Program-made: the position numbers and the translations under genes
From: Cordilura impudica
Lineage: Eukaryota > Arthropoda > Insecta > Diptera > Scathophagidae
Reading direction: 5' to 3'
Length of the DNA stretch: 64,000 nucleotides
Assembly: GCA_963682025.1 (NCBI GenBank)
Contig: OY821517.1
Coordinates: 20,584,048-20,648,047 of the forward strand
Notes under the pieces: model-generated
Database searches by the model: none
What the model saw: the letters and a program-made list of their open reading frames with translations, nothing else
What the model was told of the DNA's origin: nothing
In this document: piece by piece, positions 53,729 through 64,000 of the stretch
Layout of the letters: each line of letters begins with the position of its first letter
Position numbering within the stretch: the stretch's first letter is position 1

Positions 53729-56545
53729 TATACCCTATACCGCTATGTGGTTTGGGTATAATGACTTTGTGCTGCTGTTTGTAACTACCAAAAATATTTG
53801 ACCTACACCCATCTTTAAGTATACCGATCGAATCAGAATCACTATCTGAATCACTATCTGATTCGATGGTTTTCAACTGATATCAACAATCAATACAACG
53901 CAGAGATTTTGCTAATTCCCGGTGGAAACGTTTCAAAACGAATGAATTGAAACTCGATTTTCGCACTGCTAGAAGTGAGGCTAATTCTAAAATAAGAATG
54001 GCTAAAACTAATTACTATTCCGAACGATTTTCATCCGCCATTGCCTCCAAGGATACATGGAAAACCATTCGAGATATTGGTATTGGCAAAAATAATAAAA
54101 ATGAAAGCTGCCCAATTGATGGAAACGAACTTAATAGCATTTTCACTTATCTTCCGACGACAATATTGAACAGTACAGATTCGAAGAACAATATTATGAA
54201 TAATAGATCCTCTTTTGAACAAACTGCATTCGAGTTTTCTTGTGTTAGTCAGTTTGATGTATTATCCAGTTTTTCATTAATAAAATCAAATGCCGTGGGT
54301 TTCGATAACTTACATCCCAAGTTTATCAAGATCATTTTGCCATTAATATTGCCTTATATAACACACCTATTTAACACCATTATTAGATCAAGTTCTTTCC
54401 CTACTAAATGGATATATGCAAAAATAATACCTATTCCAAATTCGAAAACGGAGTATCGCCCAATAGCTATATCAAGCTTTCTATCAAAAGTAATGGAAAA
54501 ACTACTACATCTACAAATGAGCAATTATATAAACGAAAATCAACTAATGTCTGACAAGCAGTCCGGATTTCGTTCTAACCACAGTTGTACTACAGCTTTG
54601 GTTAATGTAACCGAGAACATAAGACGTGAACTTGATTGTGGTAACATAAACTTTTTGGTAATTCTCGACCATTCAAAGGCGTTCGATACAGTGAACCATC
54701 AGACACTATGTATGAAGCTAAAACACTTTTTTAACTTTTCATCCACTTCTACGCAGCTTTTACATTCACACCTCACAAATCGGACTAAATCTGTATACGT
54801 TAATAATTCGACCTCAAGACCTGTAACACTCATGAGAGGAGTACCTCAAGGATCGATTCTGGGTCCACTTCTTTTTTCCGTCTATGCCAATGATTTGCCA
54901 CAACAACTATCTCACTGCAAAATACACATGTATGAGAATGACGTTCAGCTGTATCTGAGTAGTCCAGTAAGCTCCATAGAAGAATATGTTGAAAAGCTAA
55001 ACTATGATCTTAATAAAATACATTTTTGGGCCACTGCAAATGGACTTTGTCTCAACCCGCATAAATCAAAATATTTGATTATGCATAAAAAAAACTTTTC
55101 AGCCTGTTCTTGAACATGATATACTAATAAACCATCAGAAAATCGAGATTGTAAAAAAGGTAAATAATCTTGGCATAGTTTTCAATAACAACTTGACTTG
55201 GTCAAGCCACGTAGATACACTTGTGGTTCAAACGTATATAAAGCTAAGATCGCTTTGGGTAACTCAGTATTTTACGCCGTTAAAAGTAAGACAATTTCTT
55301 GCAAAGACATACTTAATTCCTGGTCTACTTTATGGCTGTGAACTTTTTGGCAACTGCGACTACGCCAGCAAGAAAAAACTAAATATTTTGTACAACAATA
55401 TTGTTAGATATGTTTATGGACTGAAGAAACGTGATAGCGTTTCGACTTTCTCAAAAAGTCTTTATGGAGTCTCATTCGATAACCTTATTAATATAAGGGT
55501 TTTAATGTTTTTGCACAAACTTATTTACAGCGAGAAACCCCTATATCTTTATGATCAAATACAGTTTGCTAGATCCAGAAGGGGCAAAAAACTTATTATC
55601 TCTATGCGTCGATGCCTTGTGTCAGAATGGCAATTTTTCATAAACGCCACACGTCTTTGGAATGCAATTCCACACAACCAACAATTAGCTAGCAACGCGA
55701 TACATTTTGTTTAAATATATATAATTTTCATTTCTTTAAATTCATGAATTTTAATAATTTCTTGTATTTATTTTACTTTATTTTAAATAAGTTATAATGT
55801 TTTTTTTTATTGTATTTTAATTTTGTGGCGAATTTTTGAACGATGAAAATCCTGTTCTTTAATTATAAGACATGCCTTGTTGTACAGGAAATTAATAAAA
55901 AAATAATAATAAACTCTTTAACGTGTCCGTCCGTCCGTCCGTCTGTGTGTCCATATAAAGCTTGTAATGAAACTGCTGGTCACAAATATGAATATATTTT
56001 GATGAAATTTGGTATCTTTTATTGGCCATGGGATGTACGCTATTGAAATTGGTGAGAATCGGTCCATGTTCAGACCTAGCGCCCATACAAATGACCCCAA
56101 TGAAATCAACATATATTGCCATAAAATCTAAATTATCATACAAATCTTAGTCAAATTGGGTTTGTATCTATATATTACATCCGTTAATCAATAGTCCAAA
56201 AATGATCCCAACTGGACAACTCTTAGTCATAGGCCCCATATAGAGCTGCTTCCCGATCTTCACTTAAATCTTTCAAAAAACAAAAATATTGCACTGATTC
56301 TTCTCAAATTTTGTTCGTATATATTTTTGCAAAATACAAGAGACTTTACCAAACATGGTCAGGATCGGTCCAGTTTTGGGCCTAGTGCCCATATAGATAT
56401 TGCATCCGATATGAACTTTTTCATATCTGCAGCCGAAAATATTAATAAAAATCCCACTCAAATTTGGTTTATGCTTATTTTCTATATCTAGTTAGTTGGT
56501 CCTAAGAGATAGGGTCTCTAAACGCATGGCATAGGGTATCGGATA
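53729..56545 (+). mobile_element. DINE-1-like element (copy J/K) split by a LINE
   Basis: Left part 53729-53867: TATACCCTATACCGCTATGT with the hairpin, 'tttgacctacacccatc', and a duplicated GAATCACTATCT. Right part 55917-56545: TTTAACGTGTCCGTCCGTCC through the middle blocks to 'ggcatagggtatcgg'; the terminal palindrome is lost. Together they make one element of about 770 bp interrupted after ATTCGAT. Confidence 0.8.
53868..55916 (+). pseudogene. Non-LTR retrotransposon pol, RT domain, two frames
   Basis: The frame is open from 53881 to a stop at 55113 (about 410 codons): 'IRMAKTNYYSERFSSAI', 'AVGFDNLHPKFIKIILP', 'EYRPIAISSFLSKVMEKLL', 'QSGFRSNHSCTTALVNV', 'VILDHSKAFDTVNH' (first Asp), 'MRGVPQGSILGPLLFSVYAND' and 'IHMYENDVQLYLSS', where the catalytic YADD reads YEND. 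A frameshift near 55100 leads to the C-terminal frame 55193-55714 with 'LIPGLLYGCELFG' and 'RLWNAIP'. The 5' end is truncated (no endonuclease) and the 3' end has an AATAATAATAAA tail. Resembles Loa/Jockey-group pol; clade uncertain. Inserted in DINE copy J/K. Confidence 0.85.
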
Positions 56546-58384
56546 GGGTTGTTTTGTACAAATTTGTAAATATATATTTTTTTTAAATAAAATTCTTCGT
56601 TTTCATTTCGCGCTAACAGCGTTGTCGTTGGATAAATATAAGTATAAAATCGGATATAAAACAATATAACAAAGCAATCACTACAATATTGAAAACTAGT
56701 ATAAGGCGCCCGACAGTATGTGATTTTATTTTGCCTTACTGAGTTCATAAAACATTTATACAGCGATACCGCCAAAGGATACCAATAATTAAAGATGTTT
56801 TTACAGACTCAGTCAGCGAACCAGTAGCCTAAGTGTAATAAGTATAATCGCTGATGAAGGCTTCATGCCAGAAACTGTTATATACTATTATGGTTATGAT
56901 TTTTATATATCATATACTTTCTTTTGCCCTGCCACATAATATTCTCTCAACCGTTTTTACATTATCCTGTGTGACTCTATATGTAGCATGTAGCTCCAGT
57001 TGAGCCTCTGGACATTTCCTATTACCCCCAGACCAAGTATAAATTTACTGACTATATCATAAAAACCCCCTAAAAATATGCTATAAATAATTATCACATA
57101 CATTATCAAAAATATGCTACATTTCTATATTTTGCTTTATATCCTCCAGGAGCAATAAACTATGTAGATTTAGACTAATTTATAATTTACTAACATGCTG
57201 TGATAAAAATAAAAAACAAAAAACATTTCACAGACAAACAGACAAAAAAAAAATAATTACTGAAAATATATATAAAAAAAAATATATATATTAAAAACAA
57301 AAAATTAAACCAAAAGTTAGCAAAGTAACCCGCAAGGTTATCAAGGTCTTGTACAATATAAAATGTATCTGTTAATGTAGAATATAATTCCGTAAAAAGG
57401 AGTGTTAATGTATGTTTTACAAAAGGGAGGGATATACAAAGGTTATCAGTTTTATGGCTTTTTACAGATTTTTATGTGGTCTTTTGAAGGGATTTTTTTT
57501 TCTTTTTTGAATTTTGGTTTGGTAATGACAGAAGGTTTATGTAATGTTTTTATTTATATGGGCTTAAAATTTTTATTGTAATTTTTTTGTGTGTTTATGC
57601 TTAAAAAATAAGGCCATAAATTATGGCTTAAGGCTTAGAAGATTAAAGATTTAACTACCAAATCCAAGACTTAATTTGCAGGCTAAACAAAAATTGTATA
57701 CAAAACAATTAAAAATGTTTTAACCAACTTTGATCCTATGAGAGGCTAAAACATAAATAATCTGCAGTATAATTAACTACAGTATGACAAAAACATTTAA
57801 TAGCAATAATTTAAAAGAAATTCTTAGTAATTTTATCAGCCTGAATTTATGTATTTTCCTTATTCCTTATTGCTTTGCATTTGCATAACATAAAACTCGC
57901 ATTTAACACTCACACTTCTTTTATTGTTCTCTAGGGCTTACAAATTTAAAGACTTTATTTGAAATCTTCCAGATAAAATCAATGTAATCCAGCTTAGTTT
58001 TGCACAAATGTGGATGATAGATATAAAAAATATTCTCTTTAAAAACACTTTTATATAAAACCTTTCGTACTGCTACAACTTTAGCTTTATCTTTTTGTCT
58101 TAGACCATTTATGAGTTTATAAAAAATAAACGTAAGAAGAAAAAAGCCCTTAAAAGAAGAAAAACAAAAAAAAAAAAAAAATGAAAGTAGAACTTAAGCA
58201 CAGAAATTTACTCGATAAAGGATTATTAAATTTTTCTATGTGAGATGTTTTACCACATGTGCCATCAAAATCACTATATAACTGCAATCAGAGCAAAAAC
58301 TCAAATACAAAAACATTAGAGTGGAAAAATTTAACAAATTTTTATTCTTGAGAAGCGGCAGTATGTAAATGTGGTTAGGTTAAC
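56546..58384. other. AT-rich sequence without recognised gene
   Basis: No coding similarity except for the hammerhead-like core at 56851. A-rich runs near 57245 and 58165. Confidence 0.4.
56851..56874 (+). ncRNA. Hammerhead-ribozyme-like core (second copy)
   Basis: CTGATGA (56851-56857), stem GGC TTCAT GCC (56859-56869), GAAA (56871-56874). Same core and same upstream AATCG as the minus-strand copy at 4121-4145; downstream both continue into a similar 'gttatga.ttttt...atat...ctttctt' sequence. A shared repeat, perhaps the terminal region of a Penelope-like element. Flanking stems I and III not established. Confidence 0.4.
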
Positions 58385-58549
58385 CCATTTGCATGTGCGG
58401 CTTTCAATTTGAATAGGTTGTGACCAGCTTCTGAACAGAGATGATAATATCAGATTGTTCTAGGCCAGAATATGTTTCTCAGGCATTTATTTAAAAAACT
58501 TGTATGAAATGAATGTTACATAGTGCTACATTAACACGTTCGCCACTCA

Positions 58550-58612
58550 GCGTCACATATATGTGGCGTGAGAGTTTTCATAAAAACTCATGTCACATAT
58601 ATGTGTCGCATA
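58550..58612. promoter_or_regulatory. Left subterminal palindromes of piggyBac
   Basis: GTCACATATATGTGGCG and, 20 bp on, AACTCATGTCACATATATGT with GTCGC. By analogy with internal repeats of other piggyBac elements these are likely transposase-binding sites (inference). Confidence 0.55.
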
Positions 58613-58911
58613 ATTATAAAATGTATTAAGCTTTTATTTCACGAACTTTTGTTGGAAGTAATTTTCTTGTATGTTTTAGTCTCTGGCAAGGTGTCAGATA
58701 TATATGAGTGCTGCGGTTTGTGGATACGCTAAGCAGTTATTTTAAAATTTGGTTTTTTGTTCGGGTATTCCCCAAAAAATTTTTATGTACGAATTGATAT
58801 GAAAACTAACTTTCAATGCTTTGTTAATAGTTCATTCGTGTCGCAATAGCAATAGAAGAAGGTTCTATTGTCTAAAAGTGTAAATTTTGTTATTGATATC
58901 AAGGATTTTAA

Positions 58912-59003
58912 GGTAAGTTTTTTATAATTTTGTAATGTTTTAACTGTCTATGTATATATTTTTATATAGAAAACATGTATGCATGTATGTATTTTTTCGT
59001 TGA
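58912..59003 (+). other. Probable intron in the piggyBac 5' leader
   Basis: AAG|GTAAGT at about 58912 and GATTGTTTAG at about 59013, just before the ATG of the transposase, make a plausible 5' untranslated intron. Inferred from splice-site consensus only; the exact acceptor may be the TTTAG directly before AATGG. Confidence 0.35.
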
Positions 59004-59013
59004 TTGTTTAGAA

Positions 59014-60663
59014 TGGAGGGCCGTAGAAAAGAACTAGTTTCTGAAGAGGAAATTCTTGAGGCTATTTTGAATTCCAGTGAAAGTGATATGGATTTTGAAG
59101 ATTCTGGAAGCAGCTTTGCCACAGATAATGAGTGTGAAGAGTCTAGGGAAGACAGTTTCTCAGAAGACGATAACATTGTAGAAGGCGCTCGTGGTGGAAT
59201 TGTTACAAATGAAATTGATTGGATTGATGTGGAGCCCGAAACGAAACATATTGAATTTACTGGCGAAGAGAAAATATTGATTGATTTACCACGTATTGCA
59301 AAACCAATAGATTATTTTATGTAGATTTTTGATGACGAGTTAGTTAAGAAAATTGCTTTGTGGACAAATGCACGCGCTAATTATATGTCTAAAAGTAAGA
59401 AACTAAGCGCAAAATCTAATCTTCTTAGATGGAAAGATGTGACCGGTGAGGAAATAAAAAAGGTAATTGCTTTATGTATTACAATGCCCCTTAATAAAAA
59501 GCCGGAAATGAGACTGTTTTGGAGCAAAGATCCGCTTTATTTTCAAAGTATTTTCGGTGCAACTATGAGTCGCATAAAGTTTGAAAATATAATACGTTGT
59601 ATGGGTTTCTATTTCCCTGAACAACGTGAAAAATCTGACCGTCTACACAAAATTAAAAATGTCGTCAATCATATTCTTCAAAATATAAGCAAAATCTACA
59701 GTCCCCCGCAAAACTTGTCTTTGGATGAAGCTCTTCTTTTGTGGAGAGGAAGACTTTTATTTCGGAAGTGTATTCCGAATAAGAGACATAAGTATGGAAT
59801 AAAGTTATGCAAACTATGTTATCCCGATGGGTTTTTATTAAATATTGTTATTTACACTGGAAAAGCTACCGTTTGCAATGAAAAGGGGCATAGTTGTTGC
59901 TAAATTAATGCAGAATTATTTGCAATAGGGACACACACTTTATATGGACAACTATTACAATAGCGTATATCTGGCAGAATATTTATTGTGTAACAAAACA
60001 ACAATGTGTGGAACCTTAAGAGCGAATAGAAAATGTAATCCCACTTATGTTATAAAAAGGAACCTCACCAGAGGAACAACAGCATGGAGGCGTAATGCAA
60101 AAGGCGTTATAGTTTTAAAACAGAAAGACAAACGGGACGTACTTATGATTTCTACAAAGCATAATTCTGACATGGTTAACACAACATCGAAAAGAGAAGT
60201 AAGTAAACTCAAACCGAAAACGGTTGTTGACTACAATAAAAACATGTCAGGTATCGATCGATCTGATCAAATGGTGTTGTATTATGCCTGCCACAGGCGA
60301 TCAATTCGCTGGTATATGAAGGTGTTTTTTCGCCTGATAGACATATCACTTTGGAATGCTTGCTGGATTTATAACAAAATATATGTTAATAATCCCATAA
60401 CACTATTGTAATTTAGAGAAAGGATTATAAAAGCATATTTGGCTGAGACTCCAACACAAAGATCATCCCATGAAGTAACAGCCGGTACATCTACTGGCGG
60501 TCATTTTCCAGATGTAAGCACTTCAAGAAAACGATGCCGTCAGTGCACTAAAAATAAAAAGAGGACCGCAACCAAGTATATATGTGGAGTCTGCAGAGAA
60601 AAAGAGGGTGATGTAATCGGATTATGCCCATATCCATGTTTCAAAATTTGGCACAGCCAATAA
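59014..60663 (+). pseudogene. piggyBac transposase, four lesions
   Basis: ATG at 59013-59015 (MEGRRKEL), acidic N-terminus, then the DDE_Tnp_1_7 domain: 'LRWKDVTGEEIKKVIAL', 'LSLDEALLLWRGRLLFRKCI' (first Asp, about 59725), 'LYMDNYYNSVYLAE' (second, 59947) and 'MSGIDRSDQMVLYY' (third, 60256-60258), and a C-terminal Cys-rich finger 'RCRQCTKNKK...CGVCREKEGD...LCPYPCFKIWH'. All three catalytic Asp codons are present. Lesions: TAG at about 59322, a frameshift near 59882, TAG at about 59926, TAA at about 60409. About 550 codons in total, normal size. Confidence 0.9.
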
Positions 60664-60754
60664 AGTGTATACATATGTAACAAATAATAAAATTTTTGAA
60701 TATATAATATTAAAATTTTTAAATTTCTTTTTATTCATATAAATCAAACCATTT

Positions 60755-60893
60755 AGTGACTCACATATGTGACACCAAGTCTTCACAAAACTCATGTCAC
60801 GTATATGTGACTTTCATTAATGTCACATATACGTGACACGCAGTTTCTCTTAAGAAAATTGTTTGCAAAACTCATGTCACATATATGTCACAT
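60755..60893. promoter_or_regulatory. Right subterminal palindromes of piggyBac
   Basis: Four units: GTGACTCACATATGTGACAC, AACTCATGTCACGTATATGT, ATGTCACATATACGTGACAC and AACTCATGTCACATATATGT. Two of them share the AACTCATGTCAC phrase with the left end. Confidence 0.55.
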
Positions 60894-61261
60894 ATTTTTT
60901 TTGTTCGTGAGTTTTTATTGAAAGCACAAAAAATTGGTGAGTGGCGAACGTGTTAAATTAAATATCTTTAGCTTCGTCCTTCTGGATATGTATGATGTGT
61001 TCCACACTGATTTGAGTTGGCCAAATGCTTGGCACGCTTGGCTCATGCGGATGGAGATGTAAACTTTGGAGCCTCCACTTTTATTCAATATGCTTCCCAG
61101 ATAACAGAATGACTGGGATGATTGGTTCTGAACTGTTAATAGGTTGCCCATTATTTACGTTTTTTTTTACCAACTCTCTCAGGAAAACAATCAACATATT
61201 ACTCTCATTACATGAGCACTTCAAAAACATGCCGTTTTTTTTTTTTGAAATACTCTTTTTT

Positions 61262-61500
61262 GATGTGTAAACATCTATACGCGCAGGGGGGTAAATTTCT
61301 AATTCACAATACAATCACAAAAACAGCGTAGTATGTGAGCGTAAGATCTTACGCCTAACATGTAAGCATGAAGACAAATCGGTGTGCCATGATTGTTTGG
61401 TGAAAAAATTATGATATGTAATAACCTTTTTGTCGCTGTTTTCTGCAATTTATTTATTACTAGATGTTTACACATCTCCCCTGTGATCGGACTCACATGA
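61262..61500 (+). mobile_element. M-family MITE, short subfamily (M5)
   Basis: Starts GATGTGTAAACATCTATACG and ends TAGATGTTTACACATCTCCC with CTGTGATCGGACTCACATGA. Interior as M4 but inverted in orientation; 239 bp against 235 bp. T runs flank both ends. Confidence 0.75.
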
Positions 61501-61739
61501 CTTTTTTCTCTGCAATGACCAAGTAAATGGATTTTTTGCTTACGACGATCAGTGTCATTGTTGTTGTTTAACACTCCTCTTATTGTTTTCCCTTTTCTAC
61601 GTAGTACAAGCAGCTGGTATCTGTTTTTTTGCTGGGTAAATTAGTGATGAAGGCATAGCACTGATCACAATTAATCGTTCCAGCAATAAAGCAGGTACTT
61701 GCTCTTGTACTATCCTAAGGAAAATTGACTTAATTTTTA

Positions 61740-64000
61740 TTTTATTTGATGTCAGGTATTTTTCGTATCGACTTTTGCAACATACGTGGACTCAGATCGA
61801 GTTTTTTTTTCTGTATATGCCCACATTTGCTTTTATCGGCCGGATGTTTTTGCCTTATGTGAGAACCAGGTAAGTGGGGATGCTGATCCCAAGGATTTTC
61901 ACATACCTGGTTATCACCTTCTATCACTTTTTATTCTTCATAGGGGCCTTGTTATGTACATTCGCGACAATGTTGTGTACCAGTACCAGCAACATCTGAA
62001 CTGCAATGGTACAGAATTTAACTCAATTTGGGTTAAGTTAAAAATCAGGTCACACATTTTTCACTTCGGGTTTCTATATAGAAGCCCAAATACAGAAAGG
62101 GAGCATACCTATAATGGCTTCGACGCACTTTTTGAATCCATATCCAGTTACCCGAATAGTGAAATCGTTTCTGCCGACGATTTTAATTTTATAAGTCTAC
62201 TTGGCTTCACCATTCGCAACAAAAAACTCCCGAAGCCCGTTACGTTCAGCTTTTCGCTGCGCATAACCATCAACCAACGCACATTCCGTGCATTGAAGGG
62301 CAACGAAAAAATACTTTCGACCTTTTTCTCACTTCACACCCTGATATGTATGAAGTGAAAATATTTGCACCTCTCGTTAATTCGGATCACTGCACCTTTT
62401 CCGCATCCTTTTGGTACTCTGTACTTCAAAGTGTTTCAGCACTAGCTATGAAGCTCGAAAAGGCTCGTTGGGCTAAGCTCAATGATTTTTTTAAGAATTT
62501 CAACTGGAAACTTTGTTTACTGGATAACAATGTTGATGCTGCTGTGAAAATGGTCGAAGAAATAATAGTGCTAGGTATGCGATTATTCATTCCATCAAAG
62601 CATATTTCGGATAAACCTAATCAAAGATTATGATTTAACCAGACTTGCAGAGATGCAGTCAGATCCAGAGAGGAAGCATTCAGATATTGGCGTGAAAATA
62701 AAAATTCCGTCACTGAACTGCAACGCAAACAAGCGAGAACTGAATGTGCCAAAACACTAAGGCGCCAAAAGTTTCTTTACGATCAGCGTCTTCATGCTAA
62801 AGTTCTCTCTGCTCCTCGGGGTAGTAAGAGCTTTTAGTCATTTGTTAAAAGGGTAAAGAATAATGCTAGTCTTGCTATCTCAACTGTTTTAATGAATGAC
62901 GAAATATTCACTGAACCGAATGATAAGGCTAACCTTTTACTAAACCTTTTGCGAAAAATTCGTTTTTGCCGGATAGCGATCAACCGGATTTGCCGCGATC
63001 AACAGATCAACGGAACCGGATGGTATACCAGCATTGGTGCTGAAACAGTGCTTCTCGACGATAGCCAATCCATTGGCCAACCTTTTCAGCCTTTCGTACC
63101 GTGCGGGAGTCTTTCCCTCTTGCTGCAAAGTTCCTAATGTCCAACCAATCCCTAAAGAGGGTGCGGCTAATAACCCTGAAAATTACCGTCAAATTGCAAT
63201 CTGCTCTGCGCTCTCAAAGGTGATGGTAAGCATGATCAATTTCCATCTTGTGAACTAGATAGAGGCCAACTCACTTCTTAATGGTCGACAGTATGGCTTC
63301 CGTAGAAATCGTTCCATGGGAGACCTGTTAGTTCTACTTTCTCTAGCGCTGAAAGGATCCATTCGCTATTTTGGCGAAAGTAAAGTGGTTGCTCTGGATA
63401 TTTCCAAGGCATTCGATCGCATGTGGCACAGTGCATTGATATCAACGCTTATTGCATTTGGGGTCGGTAATGACTTTAATCGATTTATATCGAGTTTTCT
63501 CAGGGACCGAACAATACATGTTGTTATTGATGGAGTCTCATCTAATGAGTTTTAGCTTAATTCAGGGGTACCTTAAGGTTCCCTTCTTTCTACTTCTCTT
63601 TTCCTTATCTTTCTGAACGACCTTCTTGGTCAAACTTTTAATTCTATATACTCTTTCGCAGACGACAGCAGCATTTGGCAATAATTTTCTTTTAGTTGTA
63701 GGCCAAGCCTCTTGGAGGTTGGGGGAAAAAGGGGACAATGAATGACACACTAAATCAAAACCTGTTAACAATCTCCCAGTGGGGTAAAGCAAATAGGGTT
63801 GATTTTAATGCGCTGAAAACTCAATGTTGTATGTTGACCCATAGGACCATAGGTGGTATAGGTTTTGAGGAATCGAATACTCTTAATGTTCTAGGCATGA
63901 GGATTTAATGTGATGTTCGTTGGAACGAGCATGTTTTTCAAGTGTTGAAAGAAGCATTCAAGTGTCTTGACTTTCTAAAACGGAGTAAAAATTACTTCAC
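61740..64000 (+). pseudogene. LINE pol (endonuclease plus RT), runs off the window
   Basis: From about 61765: 'IDFCNIRG', then 'PDVFALCENQVSGDADPKDF', 'HIPGYHLLSLF' and 'RGLVMYIRDNVVYQ' and 'FHFGFLYRSPN' (apurinic endonuclease domain), 'NSDHCTFSASFW', a linker with 'CRDAVRSREEAFRYWRE', then RT: 'VPNVQPIPKEGAANNPENYR', 'YGFRRNRSMGDLLVLLS', 'VVALDISKAFDRMWH' (first Asp), 'FADDSSIW' (about 63655), 'NTLNVLGM'. Lesions: TGA at about 62632, TAG at about 62836, frameshifts in the endonuclease and near 62945 and 63130, stops near 63555. ORF1 not seen. Jockey/CR1-like by motif; most lesions are point changes, so it is moderately young. Confidence 0.85.

Larger units (their letters stand above)
58535..60952 (+). 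mobile_element. Complete piggyBac transposon, 2.4 kb
   Basis: Terminal inverted repeats CACGTTCGCCACTCA (58535-58549) and TGAGTGGCGAACGTG (60938-60952) are perfect over 15 bp. TTAA flanks both ends (58531-58534 and 60953-60956). Subterminal regions carry at least six copies of a palindromic motif around TCACATATATGTGA. The transposase lies between them on the plus strand. Confidence 0.95.
58385..61200 (-). pseudogene. Old LINE fragment, split by piggyBac
   Basis: Minus strand, right of piggyBac (about 61150-60957): 'QSFCYLGSILNKSGGS', 'MSQACQAFGQLKSVWNTSY', 'SRRTKLKIFN'. Left of it (about 58520-58445): 'TSFLNKCLRNIFWPRTI'. In the LINE at 34610-36125 the corresponding blocks come in the same order (FGALQRVWKS, TKFRLF, then FINRCLWKILRIFWP), so the two pieces are one pol gene interrupted at TTAA. 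Both are short and frameshifted. Confidence 0.65.

Overview
The window is 64 kb of AT-rich, non-coding-looking eukaryotic DNA in which I could support no host gene, tRNA or rRNA. Everything recognisable is transposable-element (TE) sequence or simple repeats. The commonest repeat, about 800 bp with a TATACCC...GGGTATA hairpin at one end, a (TCCG)n/(GGAC)n block, and a ...CTTACTTGTT end preceded by the palindrome GTCGGTCTAGACCGAC, has the same architecture as Drosophila DINE-1/INE-1. Together with the LINE, hAT, piggyBac, Tc1/mariner and Penelope remains this points to a dipteran genome, probably a large calyptrate-fly type (inference; no species marker seen).

Layout. 1-5 kb: DINE-1-like copies and a Helitron-like family (3' hairpin plus CTAG, A|T insertion site), one copy split by a TA-flanked MITE that carries a hammerhead-like core. 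6-10 kb: degenerate short modules around a Penelope-like GIY-YIG fragment and two kinds of DINE-1-like element. 13-16 kb: a hAT pseudogene cut by a second Helitron type, then a broken repetitive-protein gene. 16-18.4 kb: two copies of a MITE here called M (end GATGTGTAAACATCT) and a DINE copy. 18.8-21.2 kb: a lightly damaged ZMYM1-type hAT transposase. 24.5-27.9 kb: Helitron copies, MITEs, a TE-protein fragment. 28-36 kb: DINE, Tc1 pseudogene, LINE pseudogenes, two M MITEs, a mariner-type pseudogene. 38.9-44.2 kb: one M MITE swollen by an internal 7-bp satellite and four nested insertions. 44.8-49.2 kb: a structurally complete hAT element (perfect 8-bp target duplication, TIRs, an intron) inside a DINE copy and itself holding another DINE copy. 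50.5-56.5 kb: two LINEs, each inserted into a DINE copy. 58.4-61.2 kb: a complete piggyBac element (TTAA, 15-bp TIRs, palindromic subterminal repeats) inserted in an older LINE. 61.7-64 kb: a LINE running off the end.

No gene here looks functional: every transposase or reverse transcriptase has a stop, frameshift, truncation or catalytic substitution. The interest lies in the nesting order, which can be read almost completely from target-site duplications, and in several apparently undescribed non-autonomous families. Family assignments rest on motif recognition by eye; no database search was possible.
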